Of a stretch of DNA of 12,601 nucleotides, positions 1 to 7,648 are shown one piece after another (the first letter of the stretch is position 1; every line of letters starts with the position of its first letter). The translations under genes were made by a program, and so were the position numbers. The notes below the pieces were generated by a model, which had not been told where the DNA came from, did not search any database, and worked only from the letters and a program-made list of their open reading frames with translations. Source of the DNA: an uncultured Clostridia bacterium (lineage in GTDB: Bacteria; Bacillota; Clostridia; Oscillospirales; Ruminococcaceae); the NCBI GenBank assembly GCA_947175655.1, contig CAMWNQ010000040.1, positions 1 to 12,601 on the forward strand, given 5' to 3'.

Positions 1-3
1 GTA

Positions 4-9
4 TATAAT
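4..9 (+). promoter_or_regulatory. Possible -10 element upstream of the T-box leader
   Basis: The hexamer TATAAT lies about 35 bases before the first T-box stem, inside a very AT-rich stretch (1-40). Any -35 element would fall outside the window, and several other TA-rich hexamers nearby would serve nearly as well, so this is a weak call. Confidence 0.3.
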
Positions 10-40
10 ATATTATGATAAATATATATTATATATAAAA

Positions 41-261
41 GCGTAGCAGTTAGAGTAATCTTGAATAGTTTTTCAGAGAGTGTCGGTTTGGTGTGACGGC
101 ATAAACATTTTTGATGAAGTGCAACTGTCAGCTCCGGAAAGGAAATAACAGTATTTTCCGGCGTTTATCTTGCGTTAAAGGATTTTTAAGTGATAAATTC
201 AGAGTGGAACCGTGGTATAATACCGCCTCTGTGGGAGATTTCTCCTTCAGGGGATTTTTTT
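41..261 (+). promoter_or_regulatory. T-box riboswitch leader, tRNA-Cys specific
   Basis: This is a tRNA-sensing leader that controls readthrough into cysE-cysS. Stem I closes by CAGTT (47-51) pairing with AACTG (123-127), and the codon just before the 3' strand is TGC (120-122), a cysteine specifier. A second stem pairs CCGGAAA (134-140) with TTTCCGG (155-161). The T-box core is at 201-215, with TGGAACC at 205-211. The base after UGG is A, which complements the U73 discriminator of bacterial tRNA-Cys and independently supports cysteine specificity. In the antiterminator, AGAG (201-204) pairs with CTCT (227-230), closing over an inner hairpin GGTA/TACC (214-217/221-224). The competing terminator is listed separately. 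In the known mechanism, uncharged tRNA-Cys stabilises the antiterminator and turns on downstream genes. The downstream genes match this specificity exactly. Confidence 0.95.
226..261 (+). terminator. T-box regulated intrinsic terminator
   Basis: CCTCTG (226-231) pairs with CAGGGG (248-253), and inner GGAG (234-237) pairs with CTCC (242-245). A run of seven T follows (255-261). Its 5' arm overlaps the 3' arm of the antiterminator (226-230), so the two folds exclude each other, as expected for a T-box switch. Confidence 0.92.
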
Positions 262-293
262 ATTTGATTTGATTTTATAAGGAGGCGATTTTT

Positions 294-941
294 ATTTTTA
301 ATCAGTTAAAAGAGGATATTGCCATTATAAAGGCACACGACCCAGCTGCAAGAAATTCTTTTGAAATATTATTTACCTATTCAGGACTTCACGCTGTAAG
401 AAGTTATCGTCACGCACATTGGTTTTATAAGCATAAGATGTATACGATAGCAAGAATTATTTCGCAGTGGTCAAGATTCTGGACTGGTATAGAAATACAC
501 CCTGGAGCAACTATAGGAAAAAGTCTTTTTATAGACCACGGAATGGGTGTCGTTATAGGAGAGACAGCAGTTATAGGGGATAATTGTCTTATATATCAGG
601 GAGTAACACTTGGTGGTACTGGAAAAGATAAAGGAAAACGTCACCCGACTCTTGGAGATAATGTTCTTGTAGGAGCAGGTGCAAAAGTGCTTGGACCTTT
701 TAAAGTCGGAAATAATGTAAAAATAGCAGCTAATGCTGTAGTTCTGAATCCTATTCCAGATAACTGCACAGCTGTTGGTATTCCGGCAAGAATTGTAAAA
801 CAAAACGGTAATAAAGTAAAGCCTTGTGTTACAAATGAGATTGACCAGGTTCATATTCCAGACCCTGTATCACTTGAAATGTGTAAGATGCTTGCAAAAA
901 TTGAAAATCTTGAAAAGAGATTAGATAAAATTGAAAAGTAA
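294..941 (+). CDS. cysE: Serine O-acetyltransferase (cysE), probable AUU start
   Basis: The enzyme transfers acetyl from acetyl-CoA to L-serine, giving O-acetylserine for cysteine synthesis in the cytoplasm. The product is 215 residues, close to B. subtilis-type CysE. An N-terminal helical region precedes a left-handed beta-helix of hexapeptide repeats. DH (residues 81-82) and the His of KRHP (117) match the catalytic Asp-His and second His of the E. coli enzyme. The first ATG (438) would remove 48 residues that clearly belong to the family, including RNSFEILFTYSGLHAVRSYR. That frame is open back to a TGA at 270-272 with no ATG, GTG, TTG or CTG. A strong AAGGAGG (279-285) sits 8 bases before ATT at 294, giving MFNQLKEDIA, a typical CysE N-terminus. 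I therefore call an AUU start; ATT at 288 or a sequencing error are alternatives. Two stop codons in tandem end it, 23 bases before cysS. Confidence 0.9.
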   Translation: MFNQLKEDIAIIKAHDPAARNSFEILFTYSGLHAVRSYRHAHWFYKHKMYTIARIISQWSRFWTGIEIHPGATIGKSLFIDHGMGVVIGETAVIGDNCLIYQGVTLGGTGKDKGKRHPTLGDNVLVGAGAKVLGPFKVGNNVKIAANAVVLNPIPDNCTAVGIPARIVKQNGNKVKPCVTNEIDQVHIPDPVSLEMCKMLAKIENLEKRLDKIEK

Positions 942-964
942 TAAATCAGAGAGGATTGATATAA

Positions 965-2362
965 ATGCAGATTTATAATACTATGACAAGAAAAAAAGAA
1001 GAATTAAAGCCACTTGATGGTAAACAGATTAATATATATGCCTGTGGTCCTACTGTATATAATTATATTCACATAGGAAATGCACGCCCTATATGTTCTT
1101 TTGATGTTCTTAGAAGATATCTTAAATACAGGGGATATGATGTAAAATATGTTCAGAATTTTACTGATGTTGATGATAAGATTATAAAGAAAGCAAATGA
1201 AGAGGGTGTACCGGCAAGTGAAATTTCAGAAAAATATATAGCTGAGTATAAAAAAGATGCTCACGGTCTTAATGTAATGGATGCTGATGTTCATCCTAAG
1301 GTTACAGAGAGTATGAATATTATTATAGACCTTGTAAAAAAGCTTGTTGAGACAGGTCACGCATATGAAAAGAACGGTGATGTTTATTTCAGAACATCAA
1401 GCTTTAAAGATTATGGAAAACTTTCCGGAATGCCTATTGAAGAACTTCAGGCAGGTGCAAGAATTGATGTTAATGATATAAAGGAAAGTCCTTTGGATTT
1501 TGCAGTTTGGAAATCAGCAAAAGCTGGTGAACCTTACTGGGAATCTCCTTGGGGAAAGGGCAGACCAGGTTGGCATATAGAATGTTCTGCAATGTCAGGT
1601 CATTATATAGGAGAAACTCTTGATATTCACTGTGGCGGTCAGGATTTGATTTTCCCTCATCACGAAAATGAAATAGCACAGTCAGAAGCCGTTACAGGAA
1701 AACCTATGGCTAATTACTGGGTTCATAATGGATATATAAACGTTGATAATAAAAAGATGTCAAAATCACTCGGCAATTTCTTTACTGCAAGAGAAGTGGC
1801 TGAAAAATATGGATATGAAACAGTAAGATATATGATGATTCAGGCTCATTATAGAAGTCCTATAAATTACTGTATTGAATTGCTTGATGCTTGCAAGGCA
1901 TCTCTTGAAAGACTTTATAACTGCCGTGAAACTCTTGACAGAGCAATTGCCAATGCAAAGGACGGAAATATATCAAAAGAGGCAGAAGAAATATTCAATA
2001 AACGTCGTGAACAGTTTATAGATGCTATGGACGATGATTTGAATACAGCAGATGGTATGACTGCAATATTTGAACTTGTAAGAGATTTGAATACAATGTC
2101 AGCTAATCCAGATACTTCCAAACAGCAACTTCAGTCTGGAGCAGATTTATTTGATGAACTTACAGGCGTACTTGGAATTATGTACAACCGCAGTAAAGAA
2201 GATGAAATTCCTCAGGAAATTCTTGACCTTGCTGAACAGAGAAAAAATGCAAGAAAAAATAAGGATTTTGCTCTTGCTGATGAAATACGTGATAAAATAT
2301 CAGCTCTTGGTTATTCTATAAAAGAAACACGTCAGGGTACTGAAATAAAGAAAATAGGTTAA
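965..2362 (+). CDS. cysS: Cysteinyl-tRNA synthetase
   Basis: This class I synthetase activates cysteine with ATP and charges tRNA-Cys. At 465 residues it has normal length. The Rossmann core opens with CGPTVYNYIHIGNAR, in which HIGN (36-39) is the HIGH signature, and KMSKS is at 264-268. The four zinc ligands that give thiol selectivity are in register with E. coli CysRS: C27, C207, H232 and E236. Family-typical ECSAM and GGQDLIFPHHENE segments surround them. The C-terminal helical anticodon-binding region ends in a basic tail. An AGAGAGG ribosome site (948-954) precedes the ATG by 10 bases. It is second in the T-box operon, so cysteine synthesis and charging respond together to uncharged tRNA-Cys, as in the B. 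subtilis cysE-cysS arrangement. Nothing is missing or truncated. Confidence 0.97.
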   Translation: MQIYNTMTRKKEELKPLDGKQINIYACGPTVYNYIHIGNARPICSFDVLRRYLKYRGYDVKYVQNFTDVDDKIIKKANEEGVPASEISEKYIAEYKKDAHGLNVMDADVHPKVTESMNIIIDLVKKLVETGHAYEKNGDVYFRTSSFKDYGKLSGMPIEELQAGARIDVNDIKESPLDFAVWKSAKAGEPYWESPWGKGRPGWHIECSAMSGHYIGETLDIHCGGQDLIFPHHENEIAQSEAVTGKPMANYWVHNGYINVDNKKMSKSLGNFFTAREVAEKYGYETVRYMMIQAHYRSPINYCIELLDACKASLERLYNCRETLDRAIANAKDGNISKEAEEIFNKRREQFIDAMDDDLNTADGMTAIFELVRDLNTMSANPDTSKQQLQSGADLFDELTGVLGIMYNRSKEDEIPQEILDLAEQRKNARKNKDFALADEIRDKISALGYSIKETRQGTEIKKIG

Positions 2363-2368
2363 TATAAA

Positions 2369-3151
2369 ATGGCAAGAATTTATCCGCTTTTTAGTTCAAG
2401 TCAGGGAAATGCAACTTTTATAGGTACTGAAAAGGGTGGTATATTAATAGATGCCGGAGTGAGCTGTAAAAAACTTTGTGAAGCTCTTAAAGTGAATAAG
2501 CTTACTCCGGAATCCGTAAAGGCAATATTTATAACTCATGAACACAGTGACCATATAAAAGGACTAAAAGTATTTGGCTCAAAGATAAATTGTCCAATAT
2601 ATGGAAAAAAACAATCTCTGGAATTTCTTATAAGAGAAGATAAAATATCTCCGAAAAATCCAGTTATGGAGATAACAAAAAGCATTTCAGTATGCGGAAT
2701 GGAAGTATCTGCTTTTAATACTCCTCATGATTCTGTTGCAAGCTGTGGATACAGAGTACATACAGCAGATTATAAATATTGTGCAGTTTGTACTGATTTG
2801 GGTCATATAACGCCTGAAGTCGAAAATGCACTTATGGGTTGCCGTCTTGTTCTTCTTGAATCAAATTATGATGAGAATATGCTCAGAACAGGTGATTATC
2901 CTCTTTCGATAAAACAGCGTATATTATCAATGAATGGTCATTTATCAAATGATGAATGTGCGTCACAAATAAGAAAGCTTATCAAAAAAGGAACTAAATA
3001 TTTTGTTTTAGGACATCTTAGTCCTGAAAATAACCGTCCGCAGATTGCTGACAGAACTGTTCAGCTGGCATTATCCAAATATAAAAGAAATGTTGATTAT
3101 ATGCTTGGAGTTGCTCCAAAAGAAACTAAGGGAGGAGTAGTTATTTTCTGA
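2369..3151 (+). CDS. walJ: MBL-fold metallohydrolase, WalJ/YycJ family
   Basis: The 260-residue protein has a metallo-beta-lactamase fold. The two-metal signature HEHSDH is at residues 57-62, in the strand-loop context FITHEHSDHIKGL. A later CTDLGH segment supplies a further Asp/His, and GHLSPENN near the C-terminus matches the distal conserved His region of YycJ proteins. This family sits beside the WalRK two-component system in many Firmicutes and is linked to cell-wall and DNA-end phenotypes; its exact substrate is not settled. No walR or walK is visible here. The gene follows cysS after only 6 bases with a weak AGG ribosome site, so it probably lies on the T-box transcript. It overlaps rlmH by one base (TGATG). 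Confidence 0.85.
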   Translation: MARIYPLFSSSQGNATFIGTEKGGILIDAGVSCKKLCEALKVNKLTPESVKAIFITHEHSDHIKGLKVFGSKINCPIYGKKQSLEFLIREDKISPKNPVMEITKSISVCGMEVSAFNTPHDSVASCGYRVHTADYKYCAVCTDLGHITPEVENALMGCRLVLLESNYDENMLRTGDYPLSIKQRILSMNGHLSNDECASQIRKLIKKGTKYFVLGHLSPENNRPQIADRTVQLALSKYKRNVDYMLGVAPKETKGGVVIF

Positions 3152-3624
3152 TGACAGTAAATCTCATAGTAATAGGAAAGCTTAAAGAAGATTATCTTAG
3201 AAAAGCTTGTGATGAATATATAAAAAGACTTTCAAGATATTGCACTTTTGAACTTCACGAATTAAATGAATATAGACTTAGTGATAATCCTTCAGATAAA
3301 GAAATAGAAAATGCATTATTGAAAGAAGCAGAAAATATAAAAAAATACGCCAGAGGATATATAATACCAATGTGCATAGAAGGAAAACAGATTTCAAGTA
3401 CAGAATTATCCCAGAATATAAGTAATGCATTATTGTCCGGAAACAGTACTGTTACTTTTATAATAGGCAGTTCATTCGGACTTGCTGATGAAATAAAATC
3501 TATGGGTAATTTTAAGCTTTCAATGTCAAAAATGACATTTCCGCATCAACTTGCAAGAGTTATGATTCTGGAACAGATTTATCGTTCCTTTCAGATTTCA
3601 GATGGCGGAAAATATCATAAATAG
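3151..3624 (+). CDS. rlmH: 23S rRNA (pseudouridine1915-N3)-methyltransferase RlmH
   Basis: This SPOUT-class methyltransferase modifies pseudouridine 1915 in helix 69 of 23S rRNA on assembled ribosomes, using S-adenosylmethionine. The length (157 residues) is standard. The N-terminus MTVNLIVIGKLKEDY, the trefoil-knot loop FIIGSSFGL, the SMSKMTFPHQLARVMILEQ segment and the terminal YHK are all family signatures. The tail reads SDGGKYHK where many relatives have an Arg-Gly pair, a modest deviation since tails vary. Translation is likely coupled to walJ: start and stop share one base, and a GGAGG lies inside the end of walJ. walJ and rlmH are close neighbours in other Firmicutes. I see no clear intrinsic terminator after it. 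Confidence 0.95.
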   Translation: MTVNLIVIGKLKEDYLRKACDEYIKRLSRYCTFELHELNEYRLSDNPSDKEIENALLKEAENIKKYARGYIIPMCIEGKQISSTELSQNISNALLSGNSTVTFIIGSSFGLADEIKSMGNFKLSMSKMTFPHQLARVMILEQIYRSFQISDGGKYHK

Positions 3625-3657
3625 TGCATATAAATTAACAAATTTTTTATTTTGATA

Positions 3658-3686
3658 TTGCAATTAATAGATTTTAGTAGTATAAT
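3658..3686 (+). promoter_or_regulatory. Promoter of the GH26 mannanase gene
   Basis: TTGCAA (3658-3663) and a perfect TATAAT (3681-3686) are separated by 17 bases, the sigma-A optimum. The start codon lies 34 bases past the -10, with AGAGG (3706-3710) as ribosome site. This makes the mannanase an independent transcription unit. I saw no obvious carbohydrate-responsive operator around it. Confidence 0.75.
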
Positions 3687-3719
3687 AAATATAAATATTA
3701 TATTGAGAGGTGCAAAAAT

Positions 3720-5597
3720 ATGTCTAAATTAAAAAAATCTATGATGCTTGCTACAGCATCAGCACTTACAGCGTCAATGTGTTCTGCAATTCCTTTTGTT
3801 TCCGCTGTTGATTCTGCTGAAGATGGCAAATACACAAAGATGCCTTATGTAAGAGAATGTGAAGACCCTGAAATCGCAAATGGTAATGAAATTTGGACAA
3901 GTATTTATCAGGATGAAATTCCCGGATATTCAGGTGAAGGATTTGTATATCTTAACAGTAATTCTATGAAAACTACAATAACAGTACCAGAAGACGGAAT
4001 GTATGAAATTTCAGTAAGATATGCTCAGTTCCTTTCAGAAGAAGGCAGAGAACAGACCATAAAAGTAAACGGAAGAGAAACTAGAGTTAATTTCCCATAC
4101 TCAAGAGAATGGTCTGACATCAGCTTCGGCATATTTAGATTTAATAAGGGTGAAAATGAAATAGAAATCACACCTCAATACGGTTATGCTTCATATGACA
4201 CAATAACAATTAAAAAAGCTGAACCGCATGACTACACAAAGGCTACTGATGAACTTGTTGATGCAAAGGCTACTGATGAGACAAAGGCTCTTATGAAATA
4301 TCTTAAGAGTGTTTATGGAAGTCATATCATTTCAGGTCAGCAGGAAATATATGGTGGCGGAAATGACGGAAATTCAGAACTTGAATTTGAATATATTCAG
4401 GAAAAGACAGGTAAACAGCCAGCTATAAGAGGATTTGACTTTATGAACTATAATCCACTTTATGGTTGGGAGGACGGCACAACAGAACGTGCAATAGCGT
4501 GGGTAAAGGAAAAGAAAGGAATTATTACAGCTTCATGGCATATAAACGTTCCTATTGACTTTGATAATTATGAACTCGGTGATGAAGTTGACTGGAAACA
4601 ATGCTCATATAAAAATTATCAGGCATCAAACAGTACATTCAATACTGCAAAAGTACTTGAAAAGGACAGTAAGGAAAGAGCATATTTTGAAGCTGCTATG
4701 GAAGATTTAGCAGAACAGCTTAAACTTCTTCAGGATGAAAATGTACCGATTATTTTCCGTCCCCTCCACGAAGCTCAGGGTAATGAAGGACATTATGGTG
4801 ATGGAACAGCTTGGTTTTGGTGGGGTGACAGAGGACCAGAAGTATATAAGGAACTCTGGAAACTTCTTTATACTACACTTACTGAAAAGTATGAACTTCA
4901 TAATATAATCTGGGAATTTAACAGTTATAACTATTCAAATTCAGATACTTGGTATCCAGGTGATGAATATGTTGATATTCTTGCTTATGATAAATATAAT
5001 GTTGATAACAACAGAGATGATGGTCTTACAAGTGGACCTAATGTAAGTGCAATTTCATCTATATTTGATTATATCTATAAACTTACAGATGGTAAAAAAA
5101 TGGTAGCAATGGCTGAAAATGATACTGTTCCTACAGTTGAAAATATGGTTGTTGAGAATGCTAACTGGCTTTATTTCTGTCCTTGGTACGGTGAGCATCT
5201 TATGGATGCAAGATATCAAGATGCAAAAACACTTAGCGGAATATATAACAGTGATTACTGTATAACTCTTGATGAACTTCCGGAGGATTTGTATGTTCTC
5301 AAAGCTGATACCACAAAGTCAACAGATGTGACTGAATCAACAACTACAGCTGTAGTTCCAACTGGTACAGTTACAAATAAAACAATATATGGCGATGCAA
5401 ATAATGATGGCACTGTTGATGTTGCTGATGTAGTAGCTTCTGCTGCATATGTAGGAAATCCTGAAGGCAATAAACTTGATGCACAGGGTCTTATAAATGC
5501 TGATGTTCATAATGTTGGCAATGGTATTACAGCTGATGATGCTCTTGCAATTCAGCAGTATCTTGCAAAGATAGTAAAAGAACTTCCTGTAAAATAA
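3720..5597 (+). CDS. Secreted cellulosomal GH26 beta-mannanase with dockerin
   Basis: This 625-residue secreted enzyme probably cleaves beta-1,4-mannan or glucomannan. A signal peptide has a KLKK start, a hydrophobic core and a likely cut after VSA (29). Residues about 43-167 form a beta-sandwich resembling CBM35 (YVREC, a YEISVRYA strand, a final YDTITIKKA). The GH26 catalytic domain spans about 180-525. The acid/base Glu is E351 in FRPLHE, followed by a WFWWG aromatic segment, and the likely nucleophile is E466 in AMAEND; the 115-residue spacing suits GH26. A Thr/Ser-rich linker (530-556) leads to a type I dockerin (557-622). Its first calcium loop is canonical (D559, N561, D563, D567, D570). 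The second (from D595) has His and Val at positions 3 and 5, as in divergent ruminococcal dockerins. The protein should therefore be held by a cohesin scaffold encoded elsewhere. Exact mannan preference cannot be read from sequence. Confidence 0.93.
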   Translation: MSKLKKSMMLATASALTASMCSAIPFVSAVDSAEDGKYTKMPYVRECEDPEIANGNEIWTSIYQDEIPGYSGEGFVYLNSNSMKTTITVPEDGMYEISVRYAQFLSEEGREQTIKVNGRETRVNFPYSREWSDISFGIFRFNKGENEIEITPQYGYASYDTITIKKAEPHDYTKATDELVDAKATDETKALMKYLKSVYGSHIISGQQEIYGGGNDGNSELEFEYIQEKTGKQPAIRGFDFMNYNPLYGWEDGTTERAIAWVKEKKGIITASWHINVPIDFDNYELGDEVDWKQCSYKNYQASNSTFNTAKVLEKDSKERAYFEAAMEDLAEQLKLLQDENVPIIFRPLHEAQGNEGHYGDGTAWFWWGDRGPEVYKELWKLLYTTLTEKYELHNIIWEFNSYNYSNSDTWYPGDEYVDILAYDKYNVDNNRDDGLTSGPNVSAISSIFDYIYKLTDGKKMVAMAENDTVPTVENMVVENANWLYFCPWYGEHLMDARYQDAKTLSGIYNSDYCITLDELPEDLYVLKADTTKSTDVTESTTTAVVPTGTVTNKTIYGDANNDGTVDVADVVASAAYVGNPEGNKLDAQGLINADVHNVGNGITADDALAIQQYLAKIVKELPVK

Positions 5598-5620
5598 AAA
5601 ATATTTATATTAAAATAATG

Positions 5621-5648
5621 GGCGGTCATTGACCGCCTATATATTTTT
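5621..5648 (+). terminator. Intrinsic terminator after the mannanase gene
   Basis: GGCGGTC (5621-5627) pairs perfectly with GACCGCC (5631-5637) around a 3-base loop. TATAT and five T (5644-5648) follow. The stem is GC-rich in an AT-rich setting, but the U-tract is interrupted. No clear promoter for the next gene (5668) is visible, so partial readthrough is possible. Confidence 0.7.
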
Positions 5649-5667
5649 AATGTCTGGAGTGATTTGA

Positions 5668-6363
5668 ATGTTTTTGTTATTTTTAGTAGCACTCTGGTAT
5701 TTGATATTGATACTGGGTATTAAATGTACAATACAATTTGGAATATCAAAAAGATTTGGAGATATGTTTATAGGTATAATTTTTATCATTTTATATCTTG
5801 TTGTTTCATTTTTTGTTGCGGATTTTTTATGCAAGCTTGATGATAAAAAGATAGCCAAACGTAAAAGAGAATACAGAGAAAAATACATCAGTGATATTGA
5901 ACTGGAAGATGAAAAATACGGAAAAATGATTTTTGAAAAAGATTCCAATACTGAGACAATGGAATTAAAAGATGTTAATCTGCCGTCTTTTGGTAATCAT
6001 ATTATAAAGAATTTTGTAATTAATGATTGTGATTGCTGTAATGAAAATATGAAAAATCTGATATTCAGAAATCTTGATGAAGTTTATAATAACAGCGAAA
6101 AGATACTTGAAGATTTACATAATGAAATAAAAGATATATATGACGATGAGGATATAAGAGATTCTGACGGAAATCTTATGAGTATGGATTATATAAAGGA
6201 AAAATTAATTTTAGATTATATAAATGTATATCTGAGTGAAGATAGTTGTATTATTGAACTTTTAGGCAGTATGGATAATGATATTGATGACCATATAGCT
6301 GAACACGGTATAACAGCAAGTATTGATATTCAGAATAATAAATATGATTATTTTTCAGGTTAA
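5668..6363 (+). CDS. Two-TM acidic protein of unknown function, DUF2262-like C-terminus
   Basis: I cannot assign a function to this 231-residue protein. Two hydrophobic helices (about 2-19 and 33-53) are joined by a short basic loop. A strongly basic stretch, KKIAKRKREYREK (60-72), follows and suggests that the long C-terminal part faces the cytoplasm. That part is rich in Asp and Glu and carries a CDCC cluster (121-124). The pattern EDEKYGKMIFEKD, then a helical middle, then a YINVYLSED strand and a final strand-turn, recalls DUF2262-type domains, which are fused to other modules in many bacteria. This resemblance is from memory and weak. The ribosome site is CTGGAG upstream of the ATG. It lies 21 bases before the phosphoesterase gene and is probably co-transcribed with it, so it may act with the two phosphatases. 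Confidence 0.75.
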   Translation: MFLLFLVALWYLILILGIKCTIQFGISKRFGDMFIGIIFIILYLVVSFFVADFLCKLDDKKIAKRKREYREKYISDIELEDEKYGKMIFEKDSNTETMELKDVNLPSFGNHIIKNFVINDCDCCNENMKNLIFRNLDEVYNNSEKILEDLHNEIKDIYDDEDIRDSDGNLMSMDYIKEKLILDYINVYLSEDSCIIELLGSMDNDIDDHIAEHGITASIDIQNNKYDYFSG

Positions 6364-6384
6364 TATTAAGAAAGGAAAATCACA

Positions 6385-6900
6385 ATGGGAAAAACATTTT
6401 TTATTGCAGATACACATTTTGGTCATAAATCAATAATTGACTATGAAAACAGGCCATTTAAAAATATATCGGATATGGATAATATACTTATTTCTAACTG
6501 GAACAACACAGTTTCTGAAAATGACACTGTTTTTTTACTGGGAGATTTGTCTGCATATTCTCAGGAAGAAACAAAAAAGATTTGTAATATGTTAAATGGT
6601 CATAAATTTCTGATAATGGGAAATCATGATACTGAATCTGAAAAATATTATTATGACTGTGGTTTTGAAAGTGTAAGCAAATATCCTATTATATATGAGA
6701 ATTTCTGGATATTATCTCACGAGCCTATGTATATAAATGTAAATATGCCATATGCAAATATTTTCGGTCACGTTCACAGCAATCCTATATATAAGGATTT
6801 TTCAGAAAGAAGTTATTGTGTTTCAGCAGAAAGAATTGATTATACACCTATTGACTTTCAGAAAATAAAAGAAATTATTGAAAGAGAGAATAAGAAATGA
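6385..6900 (+). CDS. Calcineurin-like metallophosphoesterase
   Basis: The 171-residue product is a compact two-metal phosphoesterase of the kind found in many Firmicutes and phages. All motifs are present in order: D9-T-H11, GD at 53-54, GNHD at 79-82, H112 (LSHEP) and GHVH at 128-131. It opens with FIADTHFGHKSIIDYENRPF, typical of the small stand-alone subfamily. Such proteins hydrolyse phosphomonoesters or phosphodiesters; the substrate here is unknown. No signal peptide or membrane segment is seen, so it is cytoplasmic. AAGAAAGGA lies just upstream. It overlaps the next gene by 4 bases (ATGA), implying translational coupling to the histidine phosphatase. Confidence 0.9.
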   Translation: MGKTFFIADTHFGHKSIIDYENRPFKNISDMDNILISNWNNTVSENDTVFLLGDLSAYSQEETKKICNMLNGHKFLIMGNHDTESEKYYYDCGFESVSKYPIIYENFWILSHEPMYINVNMPYANIFGHVHSNPIYKDFSERSYCVSAERIDYTPIDFQKIKEIIERENKK

Positions 6901-7601
6901 GACTTATAATAATACGTCACGGCGACCCCGATTATGAAAAAGATTCCCTTACTCCTACAGGCTGGAATGAAGCAGAACTCTTATCTGAAAAAATAGCCTG
7001 TATGAATGTTAAGGATTACTATGTTTCACCTCTTGGCAGGGCAAGGGATACAGCATCATTAACTTTGAAGAAATGCGGACGTACTGCAAAAATTCTGGAC
7101 TGGCTCAGGGAATTTGATTTTAAGGTAGATGAAGAACGACCTGTAGTATGGGATATGCTTCCCTCTGACTGGACTTCAGTACCTGAATATTATGATAAAG
7201 ATAACTGGTATGATGTAGAAAAAATGAAAAATGCTGATATAAAATCAGGTATAGAATATGTAAATATCGGACTTGATAAAATTCTTGAGGAACACGGTTA
7301 TAAGCGTGAAAATAATATTTACCATGCAGTTAATCCAAATGAAGATACAATAGTAATGTTTTGTCATTTTGGGGTTGAATGCATAATGCTCGGACATCTT
7401 CTTGGTATATCTCCGATGGTTCTCTGGCACGGATTTATTGCACCTCCTACATCTGTTACCACTCTTATTACTGAAGAACGTCGTGAGGGTATAGCATATT
7501 TCAGATTAAATGGGTTCGGTGACGTTTCGCATCTTCAAGAGCCGTCATTTGCAGGAAGATTCTGTGAAATGTTTTCCAATAAGGAACAGCGTCATGATTG
7601 A
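6897..7601 (+). CDS. Histidine phosphatase (phosphoglycerate mutase-like) family protein
   Basis: The 234-residue protein belongs to the histidine phosphatase superfamily, which works through a phospho-histidine intermediate. The RHG motif is at residues 7-9 with catalytic H8. SPLGRARDTA supplies R48 and R50 for phosphate binding, E72 in LREFDF is a plausible acid, and the second histidine is H157 in CHFGVE. The middle insertion, about residues 75-145, is Trp- and Tyr-rich and may set substrate choice. Phosphatase or mutase activity cannot be separated by eye, but the absence of canonical glycolytic mutase sequence favours a phosphatase. It is the last gene of the three-gene unit and is followed after 13 bases by a strong hairpin. 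Confidence 0.88.
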   Translation: MRLIIIRHGDPDYEKDSLTPTGWNEAELLSEKIACMNVKDYYVSPLGRARDTASLTLKKCGRTAKILDWLREFDFKVDEERPVVWDMLPSDWTSVPEYYDKDNWYDVEKMKNADIKSGIEYVNIGLDKILEEHGYKRENNIYHAVNPNEDTIVMFCHFGVECIMLGHLLGISPMVLWHGFIAPPTSVTTLITEERREGIAYFRLNGFGDVSHLQEPSFAGRFCEMFSNKEQRHD

Positions 7602-7605
7602 TTAT

Positions 7606-7648
7606 AAAAAATATCCCCTGATTTTTAAAACAATCAGGGGACATTTTT
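7606..7648. terminator. Bidirectional intrinsic terminator between convergent operons
   Basis: CCCCTGATT (7615-7623) pairs perfectly with AATCAGGGG (7632-7640) around an 8-base loop. On the + strand five T follow (7644-7648). On the - strand a six-T run follows (complement of 7606-7611). It therefore serves both the histidine phosphatase unit and the feo operon. The last codons of the small Cys-rich gene overlap the + strand T-tract. Confidence 0.92.

Noticed and set aside
1..40. AT-rich start as an origin or repeat element
   Set aside because: It is a short AT-rich stretch consistent with a promoter before the T-box; no iterated repeat or DnaA-box-like pattern was found.
471..854. Antisense open frame under cysE
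   Set aside because: Its composition is that of a shadow of the + strand gene, it has no recognisable motif, and the sense strand is clearly coding.
438..941. cysE starting at the ATG at 438
   Set aside because: It would drop 48 residues that match the CysE N-terminal domain, and no ribosome site precedes that ATG, whereas AAGGAGG stands at 279-285.
5637..5948. Minus-strand frame opposite the 5668 gene
   Set aside because: It overlaps the terminator and the membrane helices of the opposite gene and shows only low-complexity Ser/Ile/Asn composition.
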